60,438 nucleotides of DNA from Peptococcaceae bacterium. GTDB taxonomy: Bacteria > Bacillota > Desulfotomaculia > Desulfotomaculales > Desulfocucumaceae. The position numbers were made by a program, and so were the translations under genes. The notes under the pieces are model-generated. The model was given only the letters and a program-made list of their open reading frames with translations, was not told where the DNA came from and did no database searches. Shown in pieces: positions 17,735 through 28,099 of the stretch; positions within the stretch are counted from its first letter, which is position 1, and each line of letters begins with the position of its first letter. The stretch covers positions 1 through 60,438 of the forward strand of contig JAILZP010000018.1 of assembly GCA_023512435.1 (NCBI GenBank), read 5' to 3'.

Positions 17735-18025
17735 ATGATCAGACCGCTGGGAGACAGGATTGTGGTCAAGCCCATTCCCCAGGAGGAAAAAACCAGGGGC
17801 GGCATTTTCCTGCCCGAAACGGCCAAAGAAAAGCCGCAGGAGGGAAAGGTCGTGGCCGTGGGGCCGGGCCGGGTTTTGGACAGCGGAGACCGGGTCAAAA
17901 TCGACGTGAAGGTGGATGACCGGGTCCTCTACTCCAAGTACGCAGGCAATGAAGTTAAAATTGACGGCGAAGAGTATGTTATCCTGCGTGAGATGGATGT
18001 GCTGGGAGTTGTCGAACAGCATTAA
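17735..18025 (+). CDS. groES: Co-chaperonin GroES
   Basis: A 96-residue heptameric lid of the GroEL folding chamber. The sequence starts [13 protein letters not shown] and contains the mobile loop [13 protein letters not shown] and the end [13 protein letters not shown], all standard. ATG 17735 follows CAGGAGGG by 7 nt; the frame opens a few codons earlier at 17717, across the ribosome site, which is not used. First gene of the CIRCE-controlled operon. Confidence 0.97.
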   Translation: MIRPLGDRIVVKPIPQEEKTRGGIFLPETAKEKPQEGKVVAVGPGRVLDSGDRVKIDVKVDDRVLYSKYAGNEVKIDGEEYVILREMDVLGVVEQH

Positions 18026-19699
<1,674 letters not shown>

Positions 19700-19736
19700 T
19701 CAGTTCTGCCGGTTTTTAAACTGTTGAAGCGGCGGA

Positions 19737-19771
19737 CGCCTTCTGCTACGATGTAGCAGGAGGCGTTTTTA
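19737..19771 (+). terminator. groESL rho-independent terminator
   Basis: A 13-bp stem, CGCCTTCTGCTAC (19737-19749) with GTAGCAGGAGGCG (19753-19765), one G-T pair, 3-nt loop, then TTTTT. Confidence 0.92.
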
Positions 19772-19809
19772 TTCGGGGCGCTGGACAACAATTGCGGAGG
19801 TTTTGCCTG

Positions 19810-20193
19810 TTGAGCAAAAAAAGAAGGCCCGCTTTGACCATTGATCAGTTCACGGACCTGGCTGACGCCATCATGGGCGAAATACCCGGCAAATTTTTAA
19901 GGGGCCTGAACGGCGGAGTAAACATCGCCGAGACCGCCAGAAAAGACGGGGAATACTTCATAATGGGAGAGTATATACTGGACGACATACTGGGATCGAC
20001 CATTATGATCTACTACGGGTCCTTTGTCCGCCTTCTTGGCGGGTCCGGCCGGGAGGCATGGGAAGAGGAGCTGAGGGAAACCATCCTGCACGAACTGCGT
20101 CACCATGTGGAAATCATGGCCGGGGTCGACTACCTGTCGGAGGAGGAAAGGGCGGAGCTGGAAAGGGAACGGAACAGGCGGACCGGGGATTAA
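19810..20193 (+). CDS. Zincin-like metallopeptidase family protein
   Basis: 127 residues from TTG 19810, with GCGGAGG upstream. The protein has TIDQFTDLADAIMGEIP near its start and a HELRHHVE zinc motif in TILHELRHHVEIMAGVD, as in the small Zincin_1 (DUF1025-type) family. These proteins are usually orphan cytoplasmic metallopeptidase-like proteins of unknown substrate. Length matches the family. It stands alone between the groESL terminator and the convergent nitroreductase gene. Confidence 0.75.
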   Translation: MSKKRRPALTIDQFTDLADAIMGEIPGKFLRGLNGGVNIAETARKDGEYFIMGEYILDDILGSTIMIYYGSFVRLLGGSGREAWEEELRETILHELRHHVEIMAGVDYLSEEERAELERERNRRTGD

Positions 20194-20257
20194 CCTGTTC
20201 AACGGCTTTCCTTTTACAGGATCCCCCGGTCCGCCGCTTCATCCCGGACCGCCCGTC

Positions 20258-21082
20258 CTACCGCCAGGAGATTGACGGCTTCTTGCGCAGGGGTATGCGG
20301 TGATAGCGGTATTTCGGGTAACCCACCATCATGGCCCCATAACTCTGGTGACCCTGCGGCAGGTTCAGGGCCTGGGCCATGGGGGGGTAAACGGCCGCCG
20401 CCGCGTTGAAGTAGCCCGCCCAGCACGCCCCCAGCCCAAAGGAATAAGCAGCCAGCTCCAGGTAGGAAAGGGCGATGATGCAGGCCGGCTGGGAGGCCAT
20501 CATGGGCGCCTTGGCGTGGGCCAGGATGACGTGCGGCGCGCCCCGGCACACCCGGTCCACCCCTTTTTCCCAGGCGGACACGACCAGGTCGAAGTGCATG
20601 GGACGGGCCAGATCCGGGTTTTCCCTGATCATGAGCCTCATCCAGTCAACCACCAGCCCGGCCAGGCGGCGGACCTCTCCCCTGTCCTCAATGACCAGCC
20701 AGTGAACTGGCTGGGTGTTGTGGCCCGAGGGGGCGTAGCGGGCTATGTCGATGATCCGGCTTAAAATTTCCCTGTCTACCGGTCTGTCCTGGAAGGAGCG
20801 GATCGAACGCCGGGAGGTCAGCAGATGTTCAACCTGTTCAGGGCCGGGCAGGGCGTCCTTTTGCAGCGGCACGCAATCTTCAGGCTTCATGGTCCTCAGG
20901 GAAATGGCCCCCTGCGGGCATACGGCCACGCAGTGGCCGCAGTTGATGCAGATCCCGGCGGCGCCTTCAGCCGGCTCCGGAAACGAGTTCTTATCCCGGA
21001 GTTCAATGATTTTGGCCGGGCATTCCGCGGCGCAGATCCCGTCGCGCAGGCATTTATCCCGGTCAATGGTAAAAAGACTCAT
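20258..21082 (-). CDS. Ferredoxin-nitroreductase fusion
   Basis: 274 residues. The N-terminus (about 1-65) is a two-cluster ferredoxin: CLRDGICAAECPAKII and CINCGHCVAVCPQGAI. The rest (about 80-270) is a nitroreductase-family FMN domain with SRRSIRSFQDRPV, YAPSGHNTQP and a GLGACWAGYF motif. Such fusions are common in anaerobes and presumably pass ferredoxin electrons to the flavin; natural substrate unknown. Start: ATG 21082 with AAAGGGG upstream (an overlapping TTG at 21085 is possible). A long GC-rich leader lies upstream of this gene on its strand. Confidence 0.88.
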   Translation of the reverse strand: MSLFTIDRDKCLRDGICAAECPAKIIELRDKNSFPEPAEGAAGICINCGHCVAVCPQGAISLRTMKPEDCVPLQKDALPGPEQVEHLLTSRRSIRSFQDRPVDREILSRIIDIARYAPSGHNTQPVHWLVIEDRGEVRRLAGLVVDWMRLMIRENPDLARPMHFDLVVSAWEKGVDRVCRGAPHVILAHAKAPMMASQPACIIALSYLELAAYSFGLGACWAGYFNAAAAVYPPMAQALNLPQGHQSYGAMMVGYPKYRYHRIPLRKKPSISWR

Positions 21083-21298
21083 CAATCAACAACCCCTTTT
21101 CGGAAACCCGGGCGGGGCTGCATAGGCCCGCCTCCGGCAACACGTATTTTCCTTAAGTATTACGACCCCGGGCGGGGAAATTCCTCCCGGTGCGGTGAAT
21201 AATGGCCATCTCCACGCCCGGACGGGCACGGTAACCCGGTGATCCCTCCGGCGGTCCGCCGGGGGACATCTCCCGGCGAATGCGGGCAACGGGCAGTA
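21083..21298. other. GC-rich intergenic leader, unidentified
   Basis: About 216 bp between divergent genes, rich in complementary G/C runs (for example CCGCCGGAGG/CCTCCGGCGG-like pairs around 21243-21262). On the minus strand it would be the 5' leader of the nitroreductase gene. I could not match it to a known riboswitch. The plus-strand promoter for the next operon begins at its right edge. Confidence 0.4.
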
Positions 21299-21327
21299 TT
21301 GACAAAGCATTGGGCCTGTCTTAGAAT
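21299..21327 (+). promoter_or_regulatory. Strong sigma-A promoter for the ior/lut operon
   Basis: Consensus TTGACA (21299-21304), 17-bp spacer, TAGAAT (21322-21327). It lies about 165 bp upstream of the first gene at 21495. The leader between them (21330-21494) shows no recognisable riboswitch. Confidence 0.82.
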
Positions 21328-21494
21328 GAATTCACTTTCATTAGATCCGGTTCAACTGACCAGCCAAATACCTGAGAATAATTCAGACCATTTTGAACTT
21401 TTAATATTTCAAGGATCCCGGGATTGTTTATGAAGATAACTGACGGCCGGCCGGTATTTTATGGCCGGGCAGTTTAAGAAGGAGGGTGTGTGTC

Positions 21495-22607
21495 TTGGTT
21501 TTTGCGGCTAAGGGTTCAGGGGACCTGAAAAAGGAGGTCCTGGACCGGGGTCTGTGTACGGCCTGCGGGATGTGCGTCGGTATGTGCCCGTACATCAAGA
21601 CCGTGCGCGAAAAGGTTGTGGTCATCCATCCCTGCGGCCTTAAAGAGGGCAACTGCTACAAGGTCTGTCCCCGCACGGGGATCGATGCCCTGGAACTGGA
21701 CAGGTCGGTTTTCGGGGAGGAGAGAAGGGACCAGGCGCTGGGAGTCTATGAGGGTATTTACTTTGCCCGGGCCGCGGATCCGGCAGTTTCCCGGGCCGGC
21801 CAGTACGGAGGAGTGGTCACCGCCCTGGCGGCCTTTGCCGTTGAACAGGGGGTTGTGGGCGGCGCGGTGCTGTCCGGGGGGACAGTCCTGGAACCCAGGC
21901 CGGTGCTGGCCAAAACCGCCCAGGAGGTCATCTCCTGCGCCGGATCGAAGTACACGGCGGTGCCCACCCTGGCCGCTTTGAACGGCGGGGCGGGGGACAG
22001 CCCCGGGAGCATAGGCGTGGTGGGCAGGCCCTGCCAGGTCGCGGCGGTGAGGAAGGGTCAGGTCCTGGCCCGGCGGAACCCTGAAACCAGAATCCCGGCG
22101 GCCGGGGCCGGCCTGGTCATCGGGCTGTTCTGCTTTTGGTCCCTCGGCCCGGACTTCTATAGCTACCTGGAGGAAAAGGCCGGGGGCGAGAACATAGTCA
22201 GGGTGGATATTCCGGTGGAGGGCCTGAGGGTCACCACCTCCGGGGGCGAGAGGGTGTGGCCGGTGGACGAGATCAGGCCGTACATAAGGGAGGCGTGCTC
22301 CACCTGCATTGACCCCACCTCGGAGTGGGCCGACCTGTCGGTGGGTTCCACGGAGTACGACCCGGCCTGGAACACCCTGGTGGTCAGGAGCGATCCCGGC
22401 CGGCGGCTGGTGAACAGCGCGGTGGAAAAAGGAGTGGTTGAACTGAAGCCCTACCCGGAGGAAAGGCTGCCCATCCTCAGGAGGGCCGTCCTGAACAAAA
22501 AAATGCGCGTGCTGCACGACCCGGACCGGCCCAGGCCCGGTTACCTGGAGGCGGCCGGGGGGTATGCCGGCGCGGTCAAAACGCAGTGGGAGGTGCTGCA
22601 GCCATGA
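21495..22607 (+). CDS. FrhB/FdhB-like flavin Fe-S protein (coenzyme F420 hydrogenase beta family)
   Basis: 370 residues. N-terminal Fe-S region CTACGMCVGMCPYIK and CYKVCP, then FrhB-type N and C domains (about 85-165: GQYGGVVTALAAFAVEQG; about 165-320: VGRPCQVAAVRKG, with CSTCIDPTSEWADLSVG). Members of this family carry FAD and Fe-S and move electrons between ferredoxin, F420 or other carriers. The gene directly precedes and overlaps an IorA-like gene by 4 bp, so it is probably an electron-transfer subunit of that oxidoreductase. TTG 21495 is chosen because GGAGG ends 9 nt upstream; the upstream GTG abuts the ribosome site. Confidence 0.8.
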   Translation: MVFAAKGSGDLKKEVLDRGLCTACGMCVGMCPYIKTVREKVVVIHPCGLKEGNCYKVCPRTGIDALELDRSVFGEERRDQALGVYEGIYFARAADPAVSRAGQYGGVVTALAAFAVEQGVVGGAVLSGGTVLEPRPVLAKTAQEVISCAGSKYTAVPTLAALNGGAGDSPGSIGVVGRPCQVAAVRKGQVLARRNPETRIPAAGAGLVIGLFCFWSLGPDFYSYLEEKAGGENIVRVDIPVEGLRVTTSGGERVWPVDEIRPYIREACSTCIDPTSEWADLSVGSTEYDPAWNTLVVRSDPGRRLVNSAVEKGVVELKPYPEERLPILRRAVLNKKMRVLHDPDRPRPGYLEAAGGYAGAVKTQWEVLQP

Positions 22608-24526
22608 GTATTTATGCAGTGGCCCTGGACCAGCCCGGGTGCAGCGTGGTGCTGACCGGTAACGAGGCTGTGGCCAGGGGCGCCATCGAGGCGGGGGTGG
22701 CCTTCGCGGCCTGCTACCCGGGATCGCCCACGGCCGAGGTGCTGCCCACCCTGGCCCAGTTGGGAGATAAATTCAATATTTACACTGAATTCAGCACCAA
22801 CGAAAAGGTGGCCATCGAGGAGGCCGCGGCCGCTTCCTTCGCCGGCTTGAGGTCGATCACCATCTGCAAGGCCGACGGGTTCAACGTGGCCCTGGATTTT
22901 GCCACCGCCGTGTGCCTTTCGGGCACCAGGGGAGGCATGGTGATCATGGTGGGGGACGACCCCGCCGCCCACTCCAGCGTGAAGGAAGAGGACAGCCGCT
23001 TCCTGGCCAGGACGGCCAGCCTGCCGGTGCTGGAGCCCGCCTCCGTGGCCGAAGCCAAGGAAATAACCAGGGCAGCCTTCGAACTCTCCGAGAAAATCAT
23101 GCTGCCGGTGGTGGTGCGCTGCACCACCAGGATCTGCCACGCCAGCGGGGATGTGAAGCTGGGGCCCCTTCCGGCCGCGGAAAAAAAGGCCGTTCTCACC
23201 AGGGACCAGAGGTTCGTCACCAGCGCCCTGTTCGCCCAGTTCATGAAAAACAAGGTGAAAAGCGCGGCAGCCCTGGCCGAGAATTCCCCCTTCAACTCCT
23301 ACACGGGGCCGGAGAACGCCGAAAGGATTGTCATCGCCTGCGGCCCCAGCCATGCTTATGCCCTGGAGGCCGTGGACATGCTTGGCCTGGCGGAGAGCGT
23401 GGGCGTGCTGAAAGTATCCACCACCTGGCCGCTGCCGGAAAACTTTGTTCTTAAGTACCTGAAACCGGCCAAAGAAGTGGTTTTTGCCGAGGAGGTGGAC
23501 TCCTTCCTGGAGGACGGGGTGATGACCCTGGCCGCCAAGCACTGGGAAGAGGTGGGCCGGGTCAAGTTTTACGGCAAGAATTCGGGCCACGTGGCCGGCC
23601 CCCGGGGCGCCTTCGCGGGCGAGCTGGACCCCGATGTCCTGGCGTCCTGCCTGGGCAGGATATTCAACGTTCCATACGAACCGCCGTCCCTGCCCAATAC
23701 CCGGGAAGCCAGGGACCTGGTCAACAACAACCTCCCGGGCCGGGAACTGGCCCTGTGCGCGGGCTGCCCCCACCGGGCCTCCTTCTGGGCCATCAAGACG
23801 GCGGTGGAGCTGGACGGCCGCGACGCCATCGTCCTGGGCGACATAGGCTGCTACACCCTGGGGCTGATGCGCACCGGGTACAACATACTGCAGAGCGTTC
23901 ACTGCATGGGCGCCGGCATAGGTCTGGCCAGCGGGCTGGGCAAGCTGGACCGCTTTGATTTCAGGCAGCCGGTGATCACCGTGGTGGGGGACTCCACCTT
24001 TTTCCACGCCGCCCCCCAGGCCCTGATCAACGCCCGCTACAACCAGTCAGGCCTCCTGTGCATCATCCTGGACAATGAAACCACCGCCATGACCGGCCAC
24101 CAGCCCCACCCGGGCCGGGGCGTGGACGCCGCCGGGCGGCCCGCGGGCAGGGTGGAGATTGAGCCCATGCTGGCCGGCATGGGGATACCGGTAACGGTGC
24201 ACGACCCCTACGACGTGGAGGGGACCGCCGGAGTGATTTGCCGGCTCCTCCGGGAAACCGGCCCCCGGGCCCTGGTGCTCAGGAGGGCCTGCGCCCTGGT
24301 GGCGGTCAAAGGGAAAAAGAAGGACAGGGTGTACGTGGACCCTGAAAAGTGCATCGGCGACGACTGCGGCTGCGCCAGGTTCTGCAGCAGGGTGTTCGCC
24401 TGCCCGGCCAACATCTGGGATGCCGGAACGGGCAGGGCCAGGATTGACGAGGCGGTTTGCAACGGCTGCGGGGTGTGCGCCTCCCTCTGCCCGCGGCGGG
24501 CCATCATAGTGGAAAGGACGGTGTGA
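22604..24526 (+). CDS. iorA: Indolepyruvate ferredoxin oxidoreductase alpha subunit-like
   Basis: 640 residues. Oxidatively decarboxylates aryl-pyruvates or related 2-oxoacids to acyl-CoA with reduction of ferredoxin. Layout: pyrimidine-binding domain (about 20-180: VLTGNEAVARGAIEAGV, YPGSPTAEVLPTLA), TPP-binding domain (about 385-530: CAGCPHRASFW, LGDIGCYTLG, VVGDSTFFHAAP), and a C-terminal two-cluster ferredoxin (CIGDDCGCARFC, CNGCGVCASLCPRRAI). All are as in IorA. It overlaps the FrhB-like gene by 4 bp and is followed after 3 bp by the beta-subunit gene, which carries a nonsense codon. True substrate is not certain; several IorA paralogs act on other oxoacids. Confidence 0.88.
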   Translation: MSIYAVALDQPGCSVVLTGNEAVARGAIEAGVAFAACYPGSPTAEVLPTLAQLGDKFNIYTEFSTNEKVAIEEAAAASFAGLRSITICKADGFNVALDFATAVCLSGTRGGMVIMVGDDPAAHSSVKEEDSRFLARTASLPVLEPASVAEAKEITRAAFELSEKIMLPVVVRCTTRICHASGDVKLGPLPAAEKKAVLTRDQRFVTSALFAQFMKNKVKSAAALAENSPFNSYTGPENAERIVIACGPSHAYALEAVDMLGLAESVGVLKVSTTWPLPENFVLKYLKPAKEVVFAEEVDSFLEDGVMTLAAKHWEEVGRVKFYGKNSGHVAGPRGAFAGELDPDVLASCLGRIFNVPYEPPSLPNTREARDLVNNNLPGRELALCAGCPHRASFWAIKTAVELDGRDAIVLGDIGCYTLGLMRTGYNILQSVHCMGAGIGLASGLGKLDRFDFRQPVITVVGDSTFFHAAPQALINARYNQSGLLCIILDNETTAMTGHQPHPGRGVDAAGRPAGRVEIEPMLAGMGIPVTVHDPYDVEGTAGVICRLLRETGPRALVLRRACALVAVKGKKKDRVYVDPEKCIGDDCGCARFCSRVFACPANIWDAGTGRARIDEAVCNGCGVCASLCPRRAIIVERTV

Positions 24527-24529
24527 GGA

Positions 24530-25150
24530 ATGGATATGTTCCGTGATCCCCTCAATGTTATCGTCACCGGGGTGGGGGGGCAGGGAAACGTTCTCGCTTC
24601 CCAGGTCCTGGCCGCCGCTGCCGTGGAGGCCGGGTACAGGGTGTCCATCGGGGAGACTTTCGGGGCTTCCCAGAGGGGCGGGTCGGTGATGAGCCATGTC
24701 AGGATCGGCCGGGACAGGACGTTCGGCCCGCTCATCCCCAGGGGCCGCGCCAGCCTGATCGTGGGCTTCGAGCCGCTGGAAACGCTGCGCATTCTCCTGG
24801 ACTACGGCAACCCGGACACCGTGGTGGTCATGAACGACCGGCCCAACTACCCCATCGGCTGCCTGCTGGGCGAGGAAAAATACCCGGACCCCCGGCTGAT
24901 CGTGGAGGCCGTCGGCAGGCTTTCAGCCCGGAACCACGTCCTGCCGGCCACCTAACTGGCCAAGGAGGCGGGCTACGCCATGGCCGCCAACATGGTGCTC
25001 ACCGGGGCGCTGTCGGCCAGCGGCCTTCTGCCCTTTGACAGCGGCCGCTTTGCGGGTGTGATCGACAGGCTGTTCGCCGGGGAGGTGCGGGACCTGAACA
25101 TGAGGGCCTTCCAAAAAGGGATGGAAGCGGTGACGGCCTGCCGGGGCTGA
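24530..25150 (+). pseudogene. iorB: Indolepyruvate oxidoreductase beta subunit, interrupted by in-frame TAA
   Basis: The frame encodes a typical POR-gamma-like IorB: NVIVTGVGGQGNVLASQVL, GETFGASQRGGSVMSHVR, IVGFEPLETLR. It stops at TAA 24953-24955 after LPAT. The same frame continues without change into LAKEAGYAMAANMVLTGALS and ends at TGA 25148-25150, for about 206 residues in all, the normal family length. In relatives the codon after LPAT or DAT is Glu, so GAA to TAA is the simplest change. AAGGAGG at 24962-24968 followed by ATG 24980 could restart translation of the last 56 residues. It may be a pseudogene, a split gene or a sequencing error. Confidence 0.8.
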
Positions 25151-25166
25151 CCGGAAGGGGGATGTT

Positions 25167-27311
25167 ATGCGGCCGGATCAAGTTTTGCGGTACCGGATTG
25201 AAAGGGGCTTAAGCGACAAAACCGCCTCCTCGATCAGGTCCCTGCTGAGGATGGCCTCCAAAATCAGGATCTCAGGCTGCGTGGGCAGGTGGCCCGAACT
25301 GGCGGGACAGGTCAGAGAGATAAAGGAAAAATCAGCCGCCGGCCTGGAGAGTCTCCTGGAACAGGCCGCATCCCGGATGGAGAAAAACGGCTTCCGGGTG
25401 TTCCGGGCCGCGACAAACCGGGAGGCCCTGGACTACATAAGCGGCCTGGTCGCAGGCGGCCTGGTGATTAAGTCCAAGAGCAACGCCGCCAAGGAAATCG
25501 GCCTTGCCCGGGTGCTGGAGGAAAAAGGCTGCCGGGTGGTGGAAAGCGACCTGGGGGACAGGATCTGCCAGCTGGGAAACATTACCCCCGCCCACCCCAT
25601 CGGTCCGGCCATCCACGTGCCCGTGGACAGGGTGGCGCAAATTTTTTCCAATGAGCTGGGCGGGAAAATTCCGGCCGATCCGTCCGAGATCGTCGGGGCG
25701 GCCAGGAAGCTGTTCCGGCGGAACTTTTTGCAGATGGACGTCGGAATAACGGGGGCCAACGCCATCGCCGCGGACACCGGGTCGGTGGTGCTGACCGAAA
25801 ACGAGGGCAATATCAGGCTGATCGCAGGCCTGGCGCCGGTTCACATCGTGGTGGCCGGGATTGAAAAAATAGTGCCCACCCTGGAAGACGCCGTCAAGGT
25901 GGCCCATACGGCGGCCGTTTACGGGGCGGGCCAGGACATAGGGACATACATTACAGTAATCACGGGACCGGCGGAGCCGGCGGAAGTTTACGTGGTGCTG
26001 CTGGAACAGGGGCGGTGGGAGGCTCTCCGGGAAAATTTCGAGGAAACCCTTTATTGCATCAACTGCGGCAGTTGCCTGATGGAGTGCCCGGTGTACCTGG
26101 AGATCGGTGAAAACTACGGAAGCAGGTATGTGGGTGGGATCGGGGTGCTGCAAAGCACTTTCCGGGAATCGTTCCAAAAGGCCCTGGAATCGGGACTGGA
26201 CCTTTGCCTCAACTGCAAGACCTGCATCAACAGATGTCCGGTTAAGATAGACACTCCCCGGCATATTCTCAGACTGCGCCGGAAGGCGGCCCCGGGGCGC
26301 CCCCCGGCCGAAAAGATTCTCCTGGGCCGCCAGAAGGCCGGGCCCCAGGGGGAGGGGGCGGCCTTTTTGATCCGGGGCGCGGAAAGGCTCCTGGGGAAGA
26401 GGGATGAAGCCCTCCACGGGTGGAGGCTCAGGAGGCCCCTGGGATCGGTTGACTGCAGGAGGCTTATGCCATCGGCCACGAAAAAGACCTTTCTGGCGGG
26501 GCAGAGGGGCTTCACCCTGCCCGGGGCCGGGACCAGGGTGGCTTTTTTCACGGGCTGCCTAATCAACCTGTTCTGCGGGGAAATAGGAGATTCGGCGTTA
26601 AGCCTTTTGCGCCGCCTCGGCGTGGAGGCGGCCGTCCCCAGGCGGCAGATGTGCTGCTCGATGCCCAATCTTGCGGCGGGGGACTGGGAGGGGGCCCTGG
26701 CCATGATCACCGCCAACATAGATCTGTTCGAGCGGGAAGGGGCGGACGCCGTGGTCACCGCCTGCGCGACCTGCGGCAGCACCCTCAGGGAGTACCCCGT
26801 GCTTCTGGACGGCGACCCCCGGTGGCATGCCAGGGCCGTGAGCTTTGCCGGAAGGGTGATGGACATTACCGTGTTTTTGAGCGGCCTGCCGGGAATCAAA
26901 AACTTTAGGGGTGAATTTCCCTCCAGCGTGACTTACCACGACCCGTGCCACCTGGCCCGGGCCCAGGGCGTCCGGGAGGAACCCAGGGCGCTGTTGGCAG
27001 GGATTCCGGGGCTGAAGCTGGCCGAGATGAGCGATCCGGATGCCTGCTGCGGTTTCGGGGGCGCCTTTAGCCTCAAATTCTACCAGCTGGCCTGCGGCAT
27101 CGGGTCCAAAAAGGCCGCGTCCATAGCCGGGAGCGGGGCCGACACCGTCAGCACCGGGTGCCCCGGGTGCGTGGTCCACCTCCGGGATGTCCTGCAGCGG
27201 GAGGGGATGAAGCTGAAGGTGATGCATACGGTGGAGATACTGGAAAAAGCCCTGACAGGGAACCGAGGGGGGGTCCGGGATGGACGGCCGGCTGGTGGAA
27301 AAAGCCGTTAA
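25167..27311 (+). CDS. LutB-LutA fusion (LUD domain, ferredoxin, CCG domains)
   Basis: 714 residues joining two proteins that are normally separate. Residues about 55-290 are a LUD (LutB) domain with NAIAADTGSVVLTENEGN; residues about 292-370 hold two 4Fe-4S motifs, CINCGSCLMECPVY and CLNCKTCINRCPV; residues about 450-700 are LutA/GlpC-like with two cysteine-rich CCG domains (CCSMPNLAAGDW, CATCGSTLREYP; CCGFGGAFSLKF, TGCPGCVVHL). In Bacillus, LutABC oxidises L-lactate to pyruvate. Here a lutC-like gene overlaps the 3' end by 32 bp and IorAB-like genes are upstream, so the module may oxidise a 2-hydroxyacid whose oxoacid is then handled by the Ior enzyme. That link is inference. Confidence 0.85.
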   Translation: MRPDQVLRYRIERGLSDKTASSIRSLLRMASKIRISGCVGRWPELAGQVREIKEKSAAGLESLLEQAASRMEKNGFRVFRAATNREALDYISGLVAGGLVIKSKSNAAKEIGLARVLEEKGCRVVESDLGDRICQLGNITPAHPIGPAIHVPVDRVAQIFSNELGGKIPADPSEIVGAARKLFRRNFLQMDVGITGANAIAADTGSVVLTENEGNIRLIAGLAPVHIVVAGIEKIVPTLEDAVKVAHTAAVYGAGQDIGTYITVITGPAEPAEVYVVLLEQGRWEALRENFEETLYCINCGSCLMECPVYLEIGENYGSRYVGGIGVLQSTFRESFQKALESGLDLCLNCKTCINRCPVKIDTPRHILRLRRKAAPGRPPAEKILLGRQKAGPQGEGAAFLIRGAERLLGKRDEALHGWRLRRPLGSVDCRRLMPSATKKTFLAGQRGFTLPGAGTRVAFFTGCLINLFCGEIGDSALSLLRRLGVEAAVPRRQMCCSMPNLAAGDWEGALAMITANIDLFEREGADAVVTACATCGSTLREYPVLLDGDPRWHARAVSFAGRVMDITVFLSGLPGIKNFRGEFPSSVTYHDPCHLARAQGVREEPRALLAGIPGLKLAEMSDPDACCGFGGAFSLKFYQLACGIGSKKAASIAGSGADTVSTGCPGCVVHLRDVLQREGMKLKVMHTVEILEKALTGNRGGVRDGRPAGGKSR

Positions 27312-27930
27312 GTCGCTGGAGGAAAGGGGTATACGGGTGTGCCTGGCGGACAGCGGGGCCGGGGCCCTGGAAATGATCGGTGAAATTATCCGGTCCGGCC
27401 CGGTGGCCCTTTCAAATGATGAATACATAGCCGGCCTGGGCCTTTGCCAAATGCTGCGGGCCGGTAAGATAGAAGCTTTCGTGGCCGGCGGGGACACGGT
27501 TCCCCGGGACCCGGCCGGGGGCGAAAGTGAAAGTCTTTCTAAGGCGGATCGGAGGGACCGCCTGGCCAGGGCACTGGAGGGAGCGGCCTGGGGGGTCACC
27601 GGCGCGGCCGCCATCGCGGCGGATACGGGTTCAATCCTGATTATGGAGGAGGGGGGATGCAGCCACCTGGTGTCGGCCCTTCCCCCGGCGCACCTGGTGG
27701 TGGCCGGTGCGGGCTGCATAACCCCCACTTTGGGGGAGGCGCTCTCGCGGTGCCGGCAATTATCCCGCAGATCCCTGAACAGGCCTCTGGCCGGGCGCAT
27801 TTCCATCATCAGCGGCCCCAGCATGACCGCCGACATCCAGGGGGTGCCGGTGAAGGGGATGCACGGTCCCCTGGAGGTGCACCTGGTGCTTGTCCGGGAA
27901 GAAGGGAAGGAGGCCGGCGCAGCCGTATAA
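27280..27930 (+). CDS. lutC: LutC-like LUD-domain protein
   Basis: 216 residues of a single LUD domain: GVTGAAAIAADTGSILIMEEGG, PPAHLVVAGAGCITPTLGEAL and SGPSMTADIQGVPVKGMHGP, the last being the C-terminal signature shared by LutC/YkgG proteins. It lacks cysteine clusters, as expected. The gene starts inside the lutBA fusion (GAGGGGGGT before ATG 27280). It probably completes a LutABC-type iron-sulfur oxidase with that protein. It ends the operon; 169 bp without a recognisable gene follow. Confidence 0.85.
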   Translation: MDGRLVEKAVKSLEERGIRVCLADSGAGALEMIGEIIRSGPVALSNDEYIAGLGLCQMLRAGKIEAFVAGGDTVPRDPAGGESESLSKADRRDRLARALEGAAWGVTGAAAIAADTGSILIMEEGGCSHLVSALPPAHLVVAGAGCITPTLGEALSRCRQLSRRSLNRPLAGRISIISGPSMTADIQGVPVKGMHGPLEVHLVLVREEGKEAGAAV

Positions 27931-28099
27931 AAATTTGATCATTGTCGGAAAAAAACGAAATAAAGCTTAAAAATCATGAAGGGATATGCCTCTTATCATC
28001 GAAAAAACACATCGAAGGTAGTGACAAGCCCCGTGGAATTTGGGAGAAGCGCTCCTGATTTTAATTTTCGGTTTGAATTGGCTTTAAGGGGGGGTATTT

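Noticed and set aside
21160..21290. Possible molybdenum-cofactor riboswitch before the nitroreductase
   Set aside because: G/C-rich stems are present but I could not align the conserved bases of that class.
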